Positions 10,700-23,187 of a stretch of 62,696 nucleotides of DNA are shown in pieces (positions within the stretch are counted from its first letter, which is position 1; the number at the start of each line of letters is the position of its first letter). A program made the translations under genes and the position numbers. This DNA comes from Chromera velia (lineage: Eukaryota; Sar; Chromeraceae): assembly GCA_018398765.1 (NCBI GenBank), contig JAHBMJ010005653.1, positions 1-62,696 of the forward strand, read 5' to 3'. A model generated the notes under the pieces. The model saw only the letters and a list, made by a program, of their open reading frames with translations. It was not told the DNA's origin and ran no database searches.

Positions 10700-11621
10700 A
10701 TTCGTTGATATTGGAAGTCTATGTACGAACGGAGTCACCAAGAGGGAGAGAAACAACGGCAGTCTGACGTTTCAAAATCACAGTGTCCCAGCCTTCCAGG
10801 TTATCGCATCTGACAAATCAATTTCGAAACACGAATTGCCTACATATATATATATATATATACCTCACAGTCTTCTGTTTTTTCGGTGTCCTGTATTGTT
10901 CTGCTACAGGAGTGTATCGATCCGCCTTTCAATTGTGAGACGATCGACACGTACGCGATCAAGGTGCATGGATCGTGTGTGCCGCCTGTACATACGTACT
11001 ATATATATATATATATATAGATAGATAGATAGATAGCTGTCAGATGCTTGGTGTTGCGTATACAGTGTTGCATGCTGTTGCACACTGTTTGGTGTTGCAT
11101 GACGGTGTTGCATGTTTTGCGGTGTTGCGCGTATATACATGCAGTGTTGCATGCTGCAGTGTTTCGGCGCTCGTGATCCGTCGTCGGACGACGCTGCATG
11201 GCATGCAGTGTCTATATATCTGGAACTTCTCTGTTTGCACTGAGGAACTCCTCCGTGTCCATGGTGTTGCAGTGTCTATATCTGAGTTACTGTACTATAG
11301 TCTGTGTACATCTAAGCGTGTCTGCGTCTTGCCTCTCTCTGACACCTTATACGCAGCTCACCTATATAGGAGTCCACCTGTCGATGAAAACAACAACTCG
11401 GGAAGTGGTGTTGTCTGATATCCAGGATTCGCTTCATGGCATTCAGCTGCACGAAGTCAGGTGTTGCTGAACATCGACTCTTTGAGTTCACGAAGAGCCC
11501 CAGCGCTTTCTTGAAGATCGGGTGTGCATCGACCCTTCGTGTTTCAAACGATACTTTATGAGTGTTTCGGCTGTCCTCTGACATCAGGGCAGCTGGTACT
11601 TGAGCGTTAACCTTTTCCAAA
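10700..11621. repeat. TA/GATA microsatellites and low-complexity intergenic DNA
   Basis: A TA run at about 10843-10862 and a second TA run at about 10999-11019 going into (GATA)n lie upstream of the pLGIC start. From 11040 to 11290 the words gtgttgc/gttgcat recur, a degenerate short repeat. No supported gene. The segment may hold the pLGIC promoter. Confidence 0.55.
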
Positions 11622-13224
11622 ATGTCGAGGGGCGTTTTCAAAGTCTGCCGAAACGCTCTTCGCCGGATCTCGAAATTTGACTGGGTTCCGGAACGTTTTC
11701 AAGTCGGTTCCACTCGATTGGCTCCGTATTTGTACCACAATCTGCACGGATGCTGGCCCCTTGCAGCACAGACACTCATTACTCGGAACTGCAGTGTTGT
11801 TGAGCCGCCTAAGCGGCAAGCTGTTCAGACACGAGCTTCGAGTGCCTATTACAGACAAGGGACGAGCAACCCTTCTGTTCTCACCCATTCTTCGTTGGGC
11901 TTTTCCAGACTGGCAGTAAGACCTTTCGGTGTCCATAGTCCAGAGACTCGCCTACGCGGCCCCAGATTCTCTGAATCCCCCCGCGGTTTCTCCAGTGCAT
12001 TTGATCAACCAGGCACCCGAAAGCGCAGAGGGCATGGTAGAAGTGCCAGTGAGACCATGGAGATTGAGCATGTGTCAAAGCGGATGATTCGGGTTGCAAT
12101 GCAGCCTTCGAAGGGGTTTTGCGGCCTCGAGGAGGCTGAGCTGCCTGACTCCGCAAAGGCGGACATGGCGCTCCGTCCTTTTGGTTCCAAGGAAGACCTG
12201 TGGCTTCCTGTGCAGGTGAAGAGTACGACTTCTGCCAACGCTGGTAGAGAGAGCCCCCAAAATCGTTGGATGTTCCAGCATGTCGGCGGTTACCCAAGCA
12301 TGCTAGTTTTATGCGTTTTCCATCACGGAAGTGAGCATTGCCTACCTGCAGTCCCACTAGAAACCTCTTCTGAGCGCCCGTGCACACCTACAAGAGTTTG
12401 GGCCTATCCGGGGAAAGAGCTCAGCTACTTGAAGAGTTCGCTCCTTGTCACTGCCAAAGGTCGATGGGATAAAGAGGAGTACCGTTGCAGTTTTACAGAT
12501 ACTGGAGAGTGGGGAGAGTTCCTGGGACGCAAGCTTCTTTCCGTTTATGAAGCTGCGGCTTCAGCGGGGGGCAGATCTTTCAATGGATTGTGTCTGCGTC
12601 CATTGAATGAGCTGAAAATGCAGATGAGCTCAACAAATCAGACAGAAGAAGAGACGATTCGTTTCCTTCAGCCCGTTTTTGATGCCTTAGAACTGGAAAT
12701 GTTCAAAGCTCCATGTCCAACTTCCTTTCGATCGTGTTGGCAGAGCACCTTGGTCACATGGATCGAGGGAGCTCAGATTTCAGATCAAGACAGCGTACTG
12801 GGTCAGGTGGAGCTCTGTGGGTCCAGTAGCTCGTGTGGAAAGTTATCGAAGGTGTGGAAGACGTGGCCGGAAGCCGTACTCAGATCGCGATTTTGATTTT
12901 TTTCTTGTAGGTCGACCACGTAACACAGCTCGGCTTCTAAGACTACACCAGCAGCACGTTGATGCGGGTAAAAAGTCAGACTATTCGTTAGGAGATGTCT
13001 TGCAGACACCAGACTTTTTTTATATGTTTTCAAGCTCCGATCTGGAGAAACTTGATCTGGTGTCTTCCGTGAGAGAGCCTAAAGGGGGGAAAGGAAAATT
13101 CTATCTTGATTTTCTGGACAATCGGCGGCAGCAAAGCGGATCGCAAATCGCTCATTTGATCGATTGGCGGCATGATTTTACAATGGAGTCCTTGAAACAT
13201 CTACGGCAGGTTGTATCAAAATAG
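11622..13224 (+). pseudogene. PD-(D/E)XK-nuclease-like protein, frameshifted
   Basis: A 424-codon open frame (11622-12896) overlaps a second frame (12817-13224) that appears to be its continuation. The first contains AKADMALRPFG followed about 20 residues later by LWLPVQVKST. The spacing of an acidic residue followed by Q-x-K recalls the PD-(D/E)XK nuclease core, here with Gln in place of the second acidic residue. The second frame holds PYSDRDFDFFLVG and a basic, helical end. I see no GT-AG intron that joins them, so a frameshift near 12820-12890 is most likely. The first about 140 residues are Arg/Ser-rich and uncharacteristic. It lies between two minus-strand channel genes on the opposite strand. 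The nuclease assignment is by motif only. Confidence 0.4.
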
Positions 13225-14300
13225 TTTGCACTGGTTTGCACATGGGTTTGCTGGATTTGTTTTTAAAAAAGAACATAACATGTAACATATTAAGCAATGA
13301 TGTACAATGATGCTGCTGCTAATAACAGTGTAATACTGTAGTAATATATAATATATTTGAATATGGAAGTCTCTTTAATGATATCGTTGATATCAAGCTA
13401 TGGCTACAGATTGGCTAGCTGCGGGGGCGACCTCTATAAGACAAAACAGCGACAGTGCTCTAAGGTACCACTAAATCACTTATCACTTATCACAGATCAT
13501 TGTCTTTTTAGTTTTTTTTTCAGGCTAGTCATTTTTTGAAAAAATGTTAAAACTTAACTCTACAAGACTAAAGAAATGTGTTTAACGGAATAATAATACC
13601 AAAGACTACTAATTTTTCATATCATTTCAGAAAAATAAAGAAACATATAGTGGCAAAAATATTTAAATCTTAAACTGAAAAAACATCCGTTTTAAATCAC
13701 TTACCAAAACAATTAAGTTGTTCTCCTTGTATTGGCTTGCTAACTATAACTGCAGTGCATTATCTGTTACTGTATACTATAGTTTTATAATACTTGATAA
13801 ACGCAGCTTTTAAAACGCTAAATGCCTAATTATAGGCTGATTATGCCGCTGATGTAGTACTATTATATCATATTAAATATTATTAATTGATCATATCAAT
13901 TTATAATACTTTAGATCACAATTTATAACATGCTTCAACTAAAAGTGTAGTGGCTAAATTTTCTTGGAGATCTTCAATTTTATGCATCGATCCCGCTTCT
14001 GAATGCTTCTAAGTGATACTTTCATCTAAACTTTTATATAATTTTATTAGAATCCTTGATTTTTAAATCAGTTGAATCTTTCTAAAAAAAGTTTTGCATA
14101 GCAGCTAGTATGACAGTGCGAGTGCTTCACCGCGGCTTGAAATTTTCTAAAAAAGTGCTAAACTAAAGTAGAAAAAAATGAAGCACTTTTTTTTTTCTTA
14201 TAATGATGATGGCAATAATGAAAAAAAGGTTCTCATATCAAAATTGGTGATGACGATCGAGTCTGACCAATCAACCATGCAGTGCTTGCCGCTATCAAGA
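13225..14300. other. AT-rich island, no gene seen
   Basis: About 1 kb far more AT-rich than either flank, with many TAATA and AAAATT words and no long open frame. I found no clear terminal repeats. It could be an old non-autonomous insertion or the 3' part of the element that carried the nuclease-like ORF. Confidence 0.45.
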
Positions 14301-15182
14301 GACCCTTGTCAGATTGAGGGGAAGAGAGGATTTAGTGATCCATCCTGGGCGCTTCCGCTTCCTGACTGCGCTATTTCCACTTCAATGCCTTTGTCTCTAT
14401 CCCTTCCTTCCTGTCTGTTTGCCTCTGCAGGAGCTCCAACTGCTGCCAAAGGATCAGATCCCGAGGCCGTCACTGGTTGCCGTGCGGGTCTCGACTCAGA
14501 GGCAGTGGCACGGGGACTCTGGGTTGTCGTGGGGTTGGGCGACTCCCTTGCTGGAGGCACCACACGAGCCGAAAGGGAAGAAAGATTCGTTCTGAACAAG
14601 GCATGATGGAGCTGCCTGTGGGCAGACTCAGTCTCTCCCTGTTCTTCTCCCCCTCCCTGACCACTGCTTCCCTCCGCATCCGCCACAGTCTCAGAGCCCC
14701 GCTGCACCCCTCTTCTCAGTCTGCGGAGAAACTCAGAAGTCAGAACCCCCAGTCGCCAATCAGAAGACAGCCGTGCTCCCGTCCTCGAGGGGCTCGCTCT
14801 CTCTTCTGCACTACGCGCACGCCGACGCAATTGGTGTTGGGTGTCCGTAGAAGGATCCCCGGCTGTGAGGCCTGTGTGGAACCAGACCCCACAGGAGCCG
14901 TGGGGATCCGTTGAGGGGTGGGGGGAGGCCTCTGCGGTCTCTCTGTGCTTCTGCAATTCTTTCTTCAAACCTGACAAATCAGCAGCCAGAATCGCGACCG
15001 CCTCTCTCCATGAGTTGTACGGGTTCCCGATGCGCTGTATCAAATTTTCTATTCGTGCTGCTGTGGCCTCCTCACTCTCCTCCTCGGCTCCCTCTCGGAG
15101 GCTTTCCAGATCCTGGTTCGCGTCTCTGCTTCCTCCCTGAGTTTCTGAGTGAGGCAGACAGCAGGTGCAGCACCACGCCCCC

Positions 15183-15560
15183 TCACCCTCCTCTCGCCTC
15201 AGGTTCTCTCTCCAGTGCAGGCGCTCCTCTGGCGGGAGGTTTCGGATCTTCTCTACCCATCTGAACAGACAGGAAAGTGTGATACGGGAAGTGAGGGGGC
15301 ATGAAAAGCAGACGAAGATTGAATACATCATTCTCAGCAAATCACCAGGGAGACAGCAGCAAAGAACGGTTGTGGTCCAGTCCGATTCTCTGGGACGGGT
15401 GACAAAAACGAGTCGGTCCTAGCTCACAAATTTCTATTCTGTTCAGACAATCAGACCCGCAGGCAGGAACCCACCATGGAGCGAAACGGACCACGCGCAA
15501 CCACTACCGTAGTGACTGATTCCACAAGGAGAGGGGGAACTTACCCCGAGGTGCGTGTAG

Positions 15561-15611
<51 letters not shown>

Positions 15612-16554
15612 GACAGATAGATAGAAAGAAAGAAAGAAAGACAGAAAGAAAGAGAGAGAGAGAGACGGAGAGTAAGGCAGCAAAAAAGAAAATACACAGT
15701 CCTTTCGCGAACCGCCTTGATCTTCATTGTTACCTTCCATACAGTCACTTGCATACTGCCTCTTTGGGGGTCTTACTGACGTTCCAATTTTTGCGTTCAA
15801 CTCGAGGAGATCCCCTTCTGAGGGGAATTCGCTTTCTGCCGGGGACTCTAGACCACTCGGTGTGAAAACTCTGCTCCTGTCCATCACCACGTCCTCGATC
15901 TCCTCTCTCTCCTTCAAGAAAAAAACGATGGCCTTGTCCAGAACCATACTGATCAACTCGAGCATCACGAGCGCAGAACAAAAAAGCACAAGCAGCTGCT
16001 GGAGGCTGAACTCTTTGATGTCCCCCTCCTGCAGGAAAAGGAAAAGAAAAAGTGCATTCAGAGAAGCACATGGACAGAATGACAAAGTCCAAAGTCTCCA
16101 AGATATACCTATGAACGACTATCATGAGTCCGTCTCTTCTTCCAATGGTTGTCTCCTCACCTCGCTCTCCGGACTCTCCTTGTTGGGTTTCATATTGTTA
16201 CTATCCTTTCAACACCGACTTGTCGAGTTGTGCAGTAGAGAAGCGGCAATCTGTGCATCTCTCCCACTCAGACTCTCGTACCTGTTCGACATTGATGAAA
16301 ACACCGCGATAGTTCATAAGCCTCCTGGACGTCCCGTCATCTGTCACTTTTCCAAAATGTCTGTTGGCAGACGGGATGTCTTCCGCCTTTGCCTCAATCG
16401 TGTAGAAGGGCATCGAGCCGAGGAGCGTCATCAGAGGAAGGTTGTTGGAGTACTTGATTGTCAAAGTCAGCATCACCCCTGTCTGTCGCCAGCTCTGGTG
16501 CTGCATCCAATCGAATATTAAACGCAGACACCCACACAGAGATGTGAACGCACG

Positions 16555-16595
<41 letters not shown>

Positions 16596-16638
16596 ATACA
16601 CATACCCACACACACAAACACATACACACACATACACA

Positions 16639-16681
<43 letters not shown>

Positions 16682-18480
16682 TCTACTTCTTGGCACAGAT
16701 GCAGCAAGCAGCATCTCATATCCACAATTTAGACAAGCCATTTGTATGTGTTCCCATTTTTCAAATTCATCTGCCTCCCCAAAAGCGGAAGCAGCGAAGA
16801 CGAAGCTGCAAACACACCGGTGAGATCAATTGCACAAACTGAAAACACAAACAGATGTACCGACTTTGTAATTTAATTGCCGGTCGAGGTCCACCCCTGC
16901 AAATTCCAGGAGACGCCTGACGGACACGACGTCCCCCTCCGGAATCTGGAAGACCGTCGGGAAAGAGGGTCCGTATAACTCGGCATCCACTGGGTCGAAC
17001 CAGTGGGTGAGCTCGTGGGATAGATGGACACCCGCTTTCAGAGACGAGAGGGAAGGGCCAAAATCGACCTCAGGTTGGCTGTTTGGAGACTCAAAAAGCC
17101 GTCTCCTCGAATGTGTTTCGACATCATCTGAGGCTTCGTCTGACCATCCTGCGGGTCGAATTTCGTACTTTCCTTCTCTCCACTCAAGGTCGTCTTCCTT
17201 CTCCGTCTCTGTTTGTATTTCTCTCTGTTTCCCTTTCCCTTCATCACCCTTTCCCTTTCCCTTTGCAGGCTCCCCATTTCTGTCTTCGTCGTCCTCTCCC
17301 ATTCTCTCCTCCTCTTTTGGGTCCTGTACCGGAATCTGCTCGTCCTTCCGGGGCTTTTTGGACTTCAGGTCTCCGAACCCGTGTCCGAACTGCCACCGAT
17401 TACCGAGGCGTTTGTTTCCACAATGAGGGCCTTTGCATGGAATCGCAACGAGGGCACACTGACGGTGGCCCTTTGCCTTTTGCCCAGAGCACACAGAAGG
17501 TTTCCAAAATCCAAAAAGGTCAAAATACGAAGCCTCAAATTCAGACTTCTTTGAAGAGAAGGAGTGGCTGAGCAGAAGAGTGAAGCGGTCGATGTCTGCA
17601 ACAAAAAAATCGTCTCTCTGTCCCTCAATAGACCACAAATTCGTGCAGTTGGACTGAAAGGGGTCGCACTGGGGCTTCTCCCTCACACTGGTCACGCGTG
17701 TGGGGACAAAGAAGTGGTTGACGTCCTCCAGGGAGGAGAGAATGTCCACCTCGTCAAAGTATCTGCATACACACCGAGACACACAGGGATCCGCATACGT
17801 GGACACACATACACAAACGCCGACGGGGAGGGGGGGACGGGACGCAAGCAGGCAGGCAGACAGGGAAAATCATGGGAGAAGCGAAGCCAGCTAGGTAGTC
17901 ACGCAACAGGGAGTGATGAAGTGGGGAGGTTGATTTAGAAATAGCAATGGACAAATCAAACCACAAGAAGAGTGAGAATGAAGGAACACGAAACAACACT
18001 ATATATCTTGGGTTTACCTTCCCAAGATCTTTGCTACTAGCTCCTGCTGATTCACAAAGCAGTAAAGGCACAAAGCAAAACCAAGCTGGCCAGAGTGCAG
18101 TCAGTTTCTCACCTGCAGCGCTCTTGATGAATTGCGTTGCCTTGCTCATCGAATTCTGCGGGTCCTCTGTACTTGTCGCAGTAGGGCAGGTCTTCCAAAT
18201 ATGTAAAGTTGGCGTTACAGCCGTGAATGCGTGGGTTGCAGTTGTTCTCTGTCGGTCTCTGCAGCTGCAGACTGACGATGCCCCTGACATCATCTACAGC
18301 AAAGTGGTCGTTGTTCCAGAGGATTTGAAAGATGAGCACGTAGACGATTACACAAAGGAAAGTGAGGAAGCATTGAACTCCCCCCAGGTACATGTTCTTG
18401 ATCTGCACCTCCTTCTTCGTCGTGTAGTAGACGACGTCCTTCCCGAAGGTACGCCCGATTTTTTCTACCATCGCCCTCAT
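15183..18480 (-). CDS. P2X-like trimeric ligand-gated channel, five exons
   Basis: Exons on the minus strand: 18480-18113, 17762-16865, 16500-16282, 16028-15777, 15260-15183. Phases all agree, giving 604 aa. Residues 1-30 hold YYTTKKEVQIKN, like the T-x-K motif of P2X N-termini. TM1 spans about 32-54. The Cys-rich ectodomain has NHFFVPTR, DRFTLLLSHSF and IPEGDVVSVRRLLEFAG, then WRQTGVMLTLTIKY and SRRLMNYRGVFINV, in P2X order. TM2 spans about 504-533, followed by a cytoplasmic tail. An acidic/Lys-rich insert (about residues 250-350) enlarges the ectodomain. The lysines that contact ATP in animal P2X are not seen where expected (QLQ in place of KxK; Asn in the LxK position), so the ligand may differ. 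The last exon is the weakest part: reading it in another phase opens a 300-codon Ser/Arg-rich frame down to 14309. Confidence 0.68.
15558..15670. repeat. GATA/GA microsatellite in the last P2X intron
   Basis: Runs of (GATA), (GA) and (GAAA) lie between exons 4 and 5 of the P2X-like gene. Confidence 0.85.
16550..16681. repeat. CA then GA compound microsatellite in P2X intron 2
   Basis: A long (CA)n run with TACACA interruptions is followed by (GA)n, just upstream (on the minus strand) of exon 3. Open frames through it are artefacts of the repeat. Confidence 0.9.
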
Positions 18481-19491
18481 TTTTCCCGGCTTCTCTTTTC
18501 TTTGTTGCTTGAGGGAAATCAAAACGGAAACCGGAGGATTGCTAAATCACGTCTGCATGTGCCGAAACAGACATGCAGTAATCAAATGAGCTTCAGACAC
18601 AATCACCTGGATGGACTTTCGCCTGGATGCTGCTCTTCATGCAAATGAACGTTGTTGGACGAAAAGGTCCTCGGCTGTCACACGCTTCATTGTGAGATCA
18701 GTCGATCAGTGAATGCATCCATGATTGTGAATGAATGGGCCAATTTGGTGTGCAGACTCGCGAGCTGAAGCCGAGGCTGAAGCAGGCACCTTTCAGTCAA
18801 AACCCCCAGGAGGATGGAGGCCGTCTACGGTGGTGCTGGTTTCACTGCATGTATGCTGACATCTCTTGACTCGAGTCCTTGCACGTACACGTGCACGGAT
18901 CATTGCTGCGGATGTGTCCAAGCCGTTCCAATGATCGATCTAACACGAGAGAGACATGCACTGAATTAGTTGTGTCTGAGTTGTATCGGTGTGCATGACC
19001 CACGGAGCCGGTTAATGGGGACGCATGCAGTAAGCGGCCGCCGCATGGCCGCCGCCCATGCATCGCATTGCATCGCCGCCCCCCCTTTTTGAGGGGATGA
19101 TGACCGCGTGAGCTGTATGGAGCTCAGGCTGAGTCTGGAGGATACTCTTCTGTTTTCTCGTGTGTTCATCGAACAATTTTTCAGGAATGTTCAGCACTCG
19201 TCAACAGTTTGATGCATCTCGGTCAGTCAAAGGTTTGCTCTGACGAAAGTACAATACAGGTCTCCCGAGAATAGGTGGATCACCCGAAGCCTTGCTGGGG
19301 CTGGGTGTTGTTTGGAAGGAGGGAGAGTTCCCACTTGGTTGGGACCCCCCTGCAACCTAAAACTGGAGAGAAACTTTGCTGATCGTGCCAGTACTCTCCT
19401 GTAAGAAGTCTTGAAGAGCTTGATCTTTCCCTCATCCACAGTCCGAAAGAGTCAGCTGACTTGAAATTTCTAGAGAAGTAACAACAGCAAG
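18481..19491. other. Divergent intergenic region between the P2X-like and ankyrin-like genes
   Basis: The flanking genes start away from each other here, so it should contain both promoters. It shows a GC-rich patch with GGCCGCC words at about 19034-19085 and scattered GCATG/TGCAT words. No gene is supported. Confidence 0.5.
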
Positions 19492-22400
19492 ATGAGTCTG
19501 AAGAAAGTGACGTTCTTGAAACTCCTTCACCAACCACCCGTGGAGATTGAGATCTACGTGGGAAAGGGGGCACTTTTCCCGCTCCGGTTGGTCTGCAAGG
19601 ATTTCAATGATCGCATTCTGTCGGAGTTCGGAGTGACACCGATGACCATCGACGAGATGATCATCGTTGGTATCGGTCCCAACCTGATTCACTGGTTGAT
19701 GGACTTTGTGGTCACCCCGCCCAGTGAGGCGCTGCTCCGCAAGATCGTGGAGATCAAAGAGGGGCCCCTACTCCTTCTTCTCCACAAATACCCCGAGACC
19801 ACCTTCCCCCTCGAAGAAGATGTCCCCCGTCGGTACATCTGGAACCGAAACCAAGTCAGAGGATTCTCCAACGTCCTCTCCATCATGGAAGGATTTGCGA
19901 TCAATGCCGACGTTGAGAACTTCATGTTTTTCAACAAGAAGTTCAAGAGACAGGTGCTACGCCACTTGAAGCTCTTCTTCAAGAAGTGTGCGTGGCACGC
20001 TGCCGAAGTCAGGGGACTTGCACTGATCAAGTATTTGCAGCAGTTCAAGACGCGGCTCCGAGCAAGTTTCGGAGATGAGACAGACGTGAACAAACTGAAA
20101 CGCATCCCCCCTGACTTTGTCGACACCCTCATGCGCGAACGGTTTTGGAACCCCGACAAGAAGATGTGGGAACCCTGCCTCCATCTCCACCTTCACCCAA
20201 CACTGTCCCAACTGTGCCTTGACGCATGGAGAGGCAACATCAACACCATCCTGATGTCCCCCATGCCCGACCCCACAGAATTCCAAACCCGAAAACCCAT
20301 TCATCCCCCCCTCGTCGTCACCCGACTCATGTGGTACGCCATCCGTGGTGGTCACAACGAGTGCGCGAAAAAGATTTGGGACTGGGGCTTGGACAGAGCA
20401 GAGAGAATGGGGCCCCAACTTGGCATGACCATCCAACAGTACAAGGAGAAAGTGGCACTCCCCCGCCGTCGAGGCACCAACAAACCCCCAGCCGAAGCCG
20501 CAGCCCGAGAGGGTAACATGGAGATGCTGAGGTGGATGAGGTCAGAGGAGCGGGATGCCAGGTTCGGGTTCGATCAGTGGGTGGTCAAGGCCGCCATTGA
20601 GGGGCATCAGGTGGATGTACTGCAGTACATCGTCTCTGAGATCCCCATAGTGCTCCCCATGGACCGGTGGAGCAGAAAGCTCCCCGACGCTGCCCGTGCG
20701 CACAAGTCATGGGCCTGCCTCAGATGGCTCCGTGAGCAGGACCCCCCTGTCCGCTGGGGCAAACCCGAACCAGGTGAGATCTTCGGTCACGGGACTTCCG
20801 TAGCCCGTCGAATCCGGCTGTATGAGGTGAAGTTGGCTGAGTTCGTCTCCAAGGACAAAGTCAACGATCCGCCCCTCCCCCCCGAAGACATCCGAGAAGA
20901 TGTGTGCCTGTTCATCCGAAAAGCAGTGACAGGCACGACGCTTCTCTCAGCCAAGCGCGTCCTTGAAGAGAGGGACTGGCGCCTGTTCAATTGGCTGTGC
21001 AGGATAGGAGGGCACGAGTTCGAGGAACGCCGCATGGTCCGGCTCGGGTACATGCAGACTGTCGAGATCATGAGGCAGTGGGTGACGGTGCTGCACTGGC
21101 ACCTGACGACCAAGTGGCCCGCGTTCGTCCATGGACTCGAGAGAGCGGGACAGCGGTACGACAAGATGGTCGCCAACCTCAACCGGTAAGTGAGTGAGTG
21201 AGTGAGTCAGTGGGTGGCAGGGCGGCTGTGTTTGAAGGACCTTGTTGCCTCTCCCTCTTTCGCCCGCAATCAGTGCTTGCATTCTGACTTTCTTTGTTGT
21301 GTTGTTTTCATCCTCTACTACTCATGAATACGCGTTCATACTTCTGTTCTGTCACGCCTTGTTGATGGTGGTCCCTGTGGATGGACCTCCTTACTCACAC
21401 ACTCCTCCCTCCTCTTTTGTTCAATTGTCATACTCCTCTTTTGTTACCCGATGACATTGTGTGTCGATCCATCCATTGTGCGTGCAGCGATCAGGACGGG
21501 TTCTGCAAGTTCCACCTGTGGGTGAAGAGCCACATGGACAACTATGAACCCGGACTGTCGAAGAACGCGAAAAGGTCTCTGAGGGAGATCGTGAAGCACT
21601 CAGGGGAAGAACACCTGAGATGGATGCTCGAGGAGTGGAGTCCTTGGGACCGCCCTGCGCATCTGCAGGTAGGTGTGTCTTTCTCTCTGTCTGTTTGGCT
21701 GTTCTTTTTCTGGTTTTATGTCTTTCTTTCTGTCTTTGTTTCTTCCTTCCTTCCTGACTGTCCTTTCTTTCTTTCTTTCTTTCCTTCCTTCCTTCCTTCC
21801 TTGCTTCCTTCCTTCCTATCTTTTTTGTTTGCTCCTGCATGCACACAGCTTCGGTTGTTTGTCCGCTCTCTAAACGCTGCGTCTCCCTCCCTCCCTCTTT
21901 TTTTTTTGCGTCTCCCTTCATTCATTCGCCTGAGGTCGTCGTGCCGCGTCGCTTCCACACGAAAGAAAGAAACAGCTGTACCTGAGACACCACGAGACAG
22001 ATCACTCTTGTCCTGTCCTGTCCTGTACCAACTGCTTAATCTCCCTCCTGTCCCCCTGTCTGCAGCCCCGCATCCCCAAACAGCCCATGTGGCTGAAGAG
22101 ACGCAGGCGCCGCAACAAGATCAAGAGGAGACGCCGTGCAGCTCGCAGACGCCAGGAGAGGGACGCAAAGCTGAAAAAGGCCAACGAGGCCAACGACCCC
22201 GCGCAAGCTGCCCCCCCCGGTGTCATTGTGGAAGGAGGCCCTGCAGGTGCTGCTGCCGCAGCAGCTGCTGCCGCCCCCGCCCCGAAAGCAAGAGCCAAGC
22301 AAGCAGCACCGAAACCAAAGCCGAAAGCAGCACAGCCAAAGGCACAAGCAAAGCCGAAAGCCGGGCCCGCTTCCGCAAAGGCCAAGGCCAGCCCGCAAGC

Positions 22401-23187
22401 CAAAGCACTAGCCAAAGCAAAAGCCAAGGCCAAAGCGAAGGTTGCCGCAAAGAAGGCAGCCGCCAAGGCGAGGCAAGCAGCCCAGCAAGAGACGGTTTTC
22501 GCCAAGGCTAAGGCTAAACAGGCTCTGAAGGATGCAAGGGCAAAGGCGAAAGCAAAGGCCGGCCCCAGCCTTTCCGTCAACGACCGACTGGTCATCAAGG
22601 AGACACGCCCTGACCAGATGCAGTACGGGAAAGGCCTTGCGGGCGCGAACCGCAGCTACGCCCAGCATCCCCAGGCCGCTGCGGGGGTCCACGTGGGGGG
22701 GTTCCACCCTGGAGTGATGCGGGGTCCTGGTCATGCAATGGCCTTTCCCCATCCGGGTGCAAATGCGCTCCCCCCTCAGGCTGGTCTCCCTTTTGCTCCC
22801 CCCTCCGCTGCTGCAGCCTTCCACTTCCACCAGATGCGGGCGCAGCAGGTGGGTCAGCAGGGCGGACCTGCCCGTGCCCCTGCCCCCCCCGGTCCTCACG
22901 TCTTCGCGCCCCCCCCTGGGGCCGGGATGGGGATGGGCCTCTCGGCAGGGGGCCCCGGCATGAACCCTTTCGGTTGGGGTGCACGTGCGGGGGGACTTGG
23001 GGGGCCGAGAGTGAAGATGGAGGGCCCCGGCACAAGCGGCCCCGTCCCCTTCCACGTCGGGACTGCTCGACAGAACGCGCAGCCAGCAGCAGCAGCAGCT
23101 GCTGCCTCAAGTGGAGCTCGATCATCTGGACAGCGCTGGGCCTACCCCCCGGTGAAGATGGAAACGCACGACCCGACTGAACGTTGA
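19492..23187 (+). CDS. Ankyrin-like repeat protein with Lys/Ala-rich (histone H1-like) tail, three exons
   Basis: Exons 19492-21185, 21488-21668 and 22066-23187 join in phase (GTAAGT and GTAGGT donors, gcag acceptors) to give 998 aa. The N-terminus has PLRLVCKDFNDRIL, like the end of an F-box. Residues of about 280-450 show loose ankyrin-like units (YAIRGGHNECAKKIWDWG, AAREGNMEMLRWMR, AAIEGHQVDVLQYIV), a style also common in giant-virus and protist proteins. Exon 3 opens with a run of Arg/Lys (WLKRRRRRNKIKRRRRAARR), a likely nuclear signal, then a polyalanine and AKAKAK tract like the tail of histone H1, then a Gly/Pro-rich end. VKME, a sumoylation consensus, occurs twice near the C-terminus, the second ten residues from the end. 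A nuclear, DNA-binding adaptor is my inference; no catalytic motif is seen. Confidence 0.82.
21697..21835. repeat. CTTT/CTTC microsatellite in intron 2
   Basis: Imperfect TTTC and TTCC tetranucleotide runs within the second intron of the ankyrin-like gene. Confidence 0.8.

Noticed and set aside
14309-15340. 343-codon minus frame as a separate gene
   Set aside because: Its start lies in intron-like sequence, and the in-phase P2X splice uses the same acceptor (15260) in another frame. It is kept only as an alternative P2X tail.
16394-16741. Long frames through the CA/GA microsatellite
   Set aside because: They consist of Val-Cys or Thr-His dipeptide repeats caused by the microsatellite; only the non-repeat part belongs to P2X exon 3.
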